From: Oscillospiraceae bacterium
Lineage (GTDB): Bacteria; Bacillota; Clostridia; Christensenellales; Aristaeellaceae
NCBI GenBank assembly: GCA_031270865.1
Contig: JAISWI010000034.1
Location: 1-40,548 of the forward strand
Reading direction: 5' to 3'
DNA: 40,548 bases
A program made the position numbers and the translations under genes. This document shows, one piece after another, positions 40,447-40,548 of the stretch (position 1 is its first letter; each line of letters opens with the position of its first letter). A model generated the notes under the pieces. That model saw only the letters and a program-made list of their open reading frames with translations, had not been told where the DNA came from and made no database searches.

Positions 40447-40548
40447 ATGGAGGAACAACCTACCCTGGCCACGAGGGTCCAGCGTCACGCTGGTCAGGGG
40501 GTCAAGGGGGGTGAAACCCCCTTGCGGGGTGCGGGGCAGAGCCCCGCG
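40447..40548 (+). repeat. Dispersed repeat A, copy 4 (cut by window edge)
   Basis: Contains, in order, GGAGGAACAACC and TACCCTGGCCACGAG (shared with the window start), the CCAGCG/CGCTGG hairpin, the GGGGGTGAAACCCCC hairpin and GGGGTGCGGGGCAGAGCCCCG. The middle part is nearly identical to 22649-22705. Confidence 0.85.

Overview
The window looks like part of a GC-rich chromosome of the Bacillota, most likely a Clostridia lineage. The reasons are near-consensus TTGACA/TATAAT promoters with 17-bp spacers, AGGAGG-type ribosome binding sites, a YesM/YesN-type two-component pair, a YesL-type (DUF624) protein and a stand-alone MsmX/UgpC-type sugar ATPase. The order (perhaps Christensenellales-like) is a guess. 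I see no rRNA, tRNA, CRISPR array, prophage or intact insertion sequence. Both ends lie inside copies of the same dispersed repeat, in opposite orientation, so the window may be a whole assembly contig that broke at that repeat.

Layout: (1) 33-4989: a histidine kinase / AraC response regulator pair (minus) divergent from an orphan solute-binding protein (plus), which has a perfect inverted repeat on its -10 box. (2) 4990-9056: a remnant of a repeat protein, a CrtC/AttH-like (EWWY) lipocalin-fold protein divergent from a TetR regulator with an 18-bp palindromic operator, and a 751-aa cysteine-ladder repeat protein related to the remnant. (3) 9323-11391: a trans-sulfuration PLP enzyme translationally coupled to a PHP-domain protein. 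(4) 11576-20361: a complete oligopeptide-type ABC importer (binding protein, two permeases, two ATPases), an M20 dipeptidase and a ROK kinase/SIS isomerase fusion. (5) 20361-20580: a 29-bp tandem repeat array. (6) 20732-26206: a second oligopeptide-type importer with an SH3-like insertion in one permease and only one ATPase, followed by a NodB-type deacetylase. (7) 27034-29753: a patatin-like phospholipase and RmuC, separated by a degraded IS66-like transposase fragment. (8) 29774-35777 (minus): a carbohydrate importer, a YesL-type protein, a D-galactonate dehydratase and a short-chain dehydrogenase, read as a sugar-acid operon. (9) 36497-40092 (minus): a C-terminal processing protease, a PucR/CdaR-type regulator and the shared sugar ABC ATPase.

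How it works together (inference): this is a nutrient-scavenging region. The sugar operon has no ATPase and probably uses the UgpC/MsmX-type ATPase 3 kb away. The first peptide importer feeds an intracellular dipeptidase, and its last gene would phosphorylate and isomerise a sugar, so the substrate may be a peptide-sugar conjugate such as a cell-wall fragment. All three importer operons have strong hairpins between the binding-protein gene and the permease genes, which would favour excess binding protein. None of the four binding proteins has a clear lipobox, which is unusual for a Gram-positive importer.
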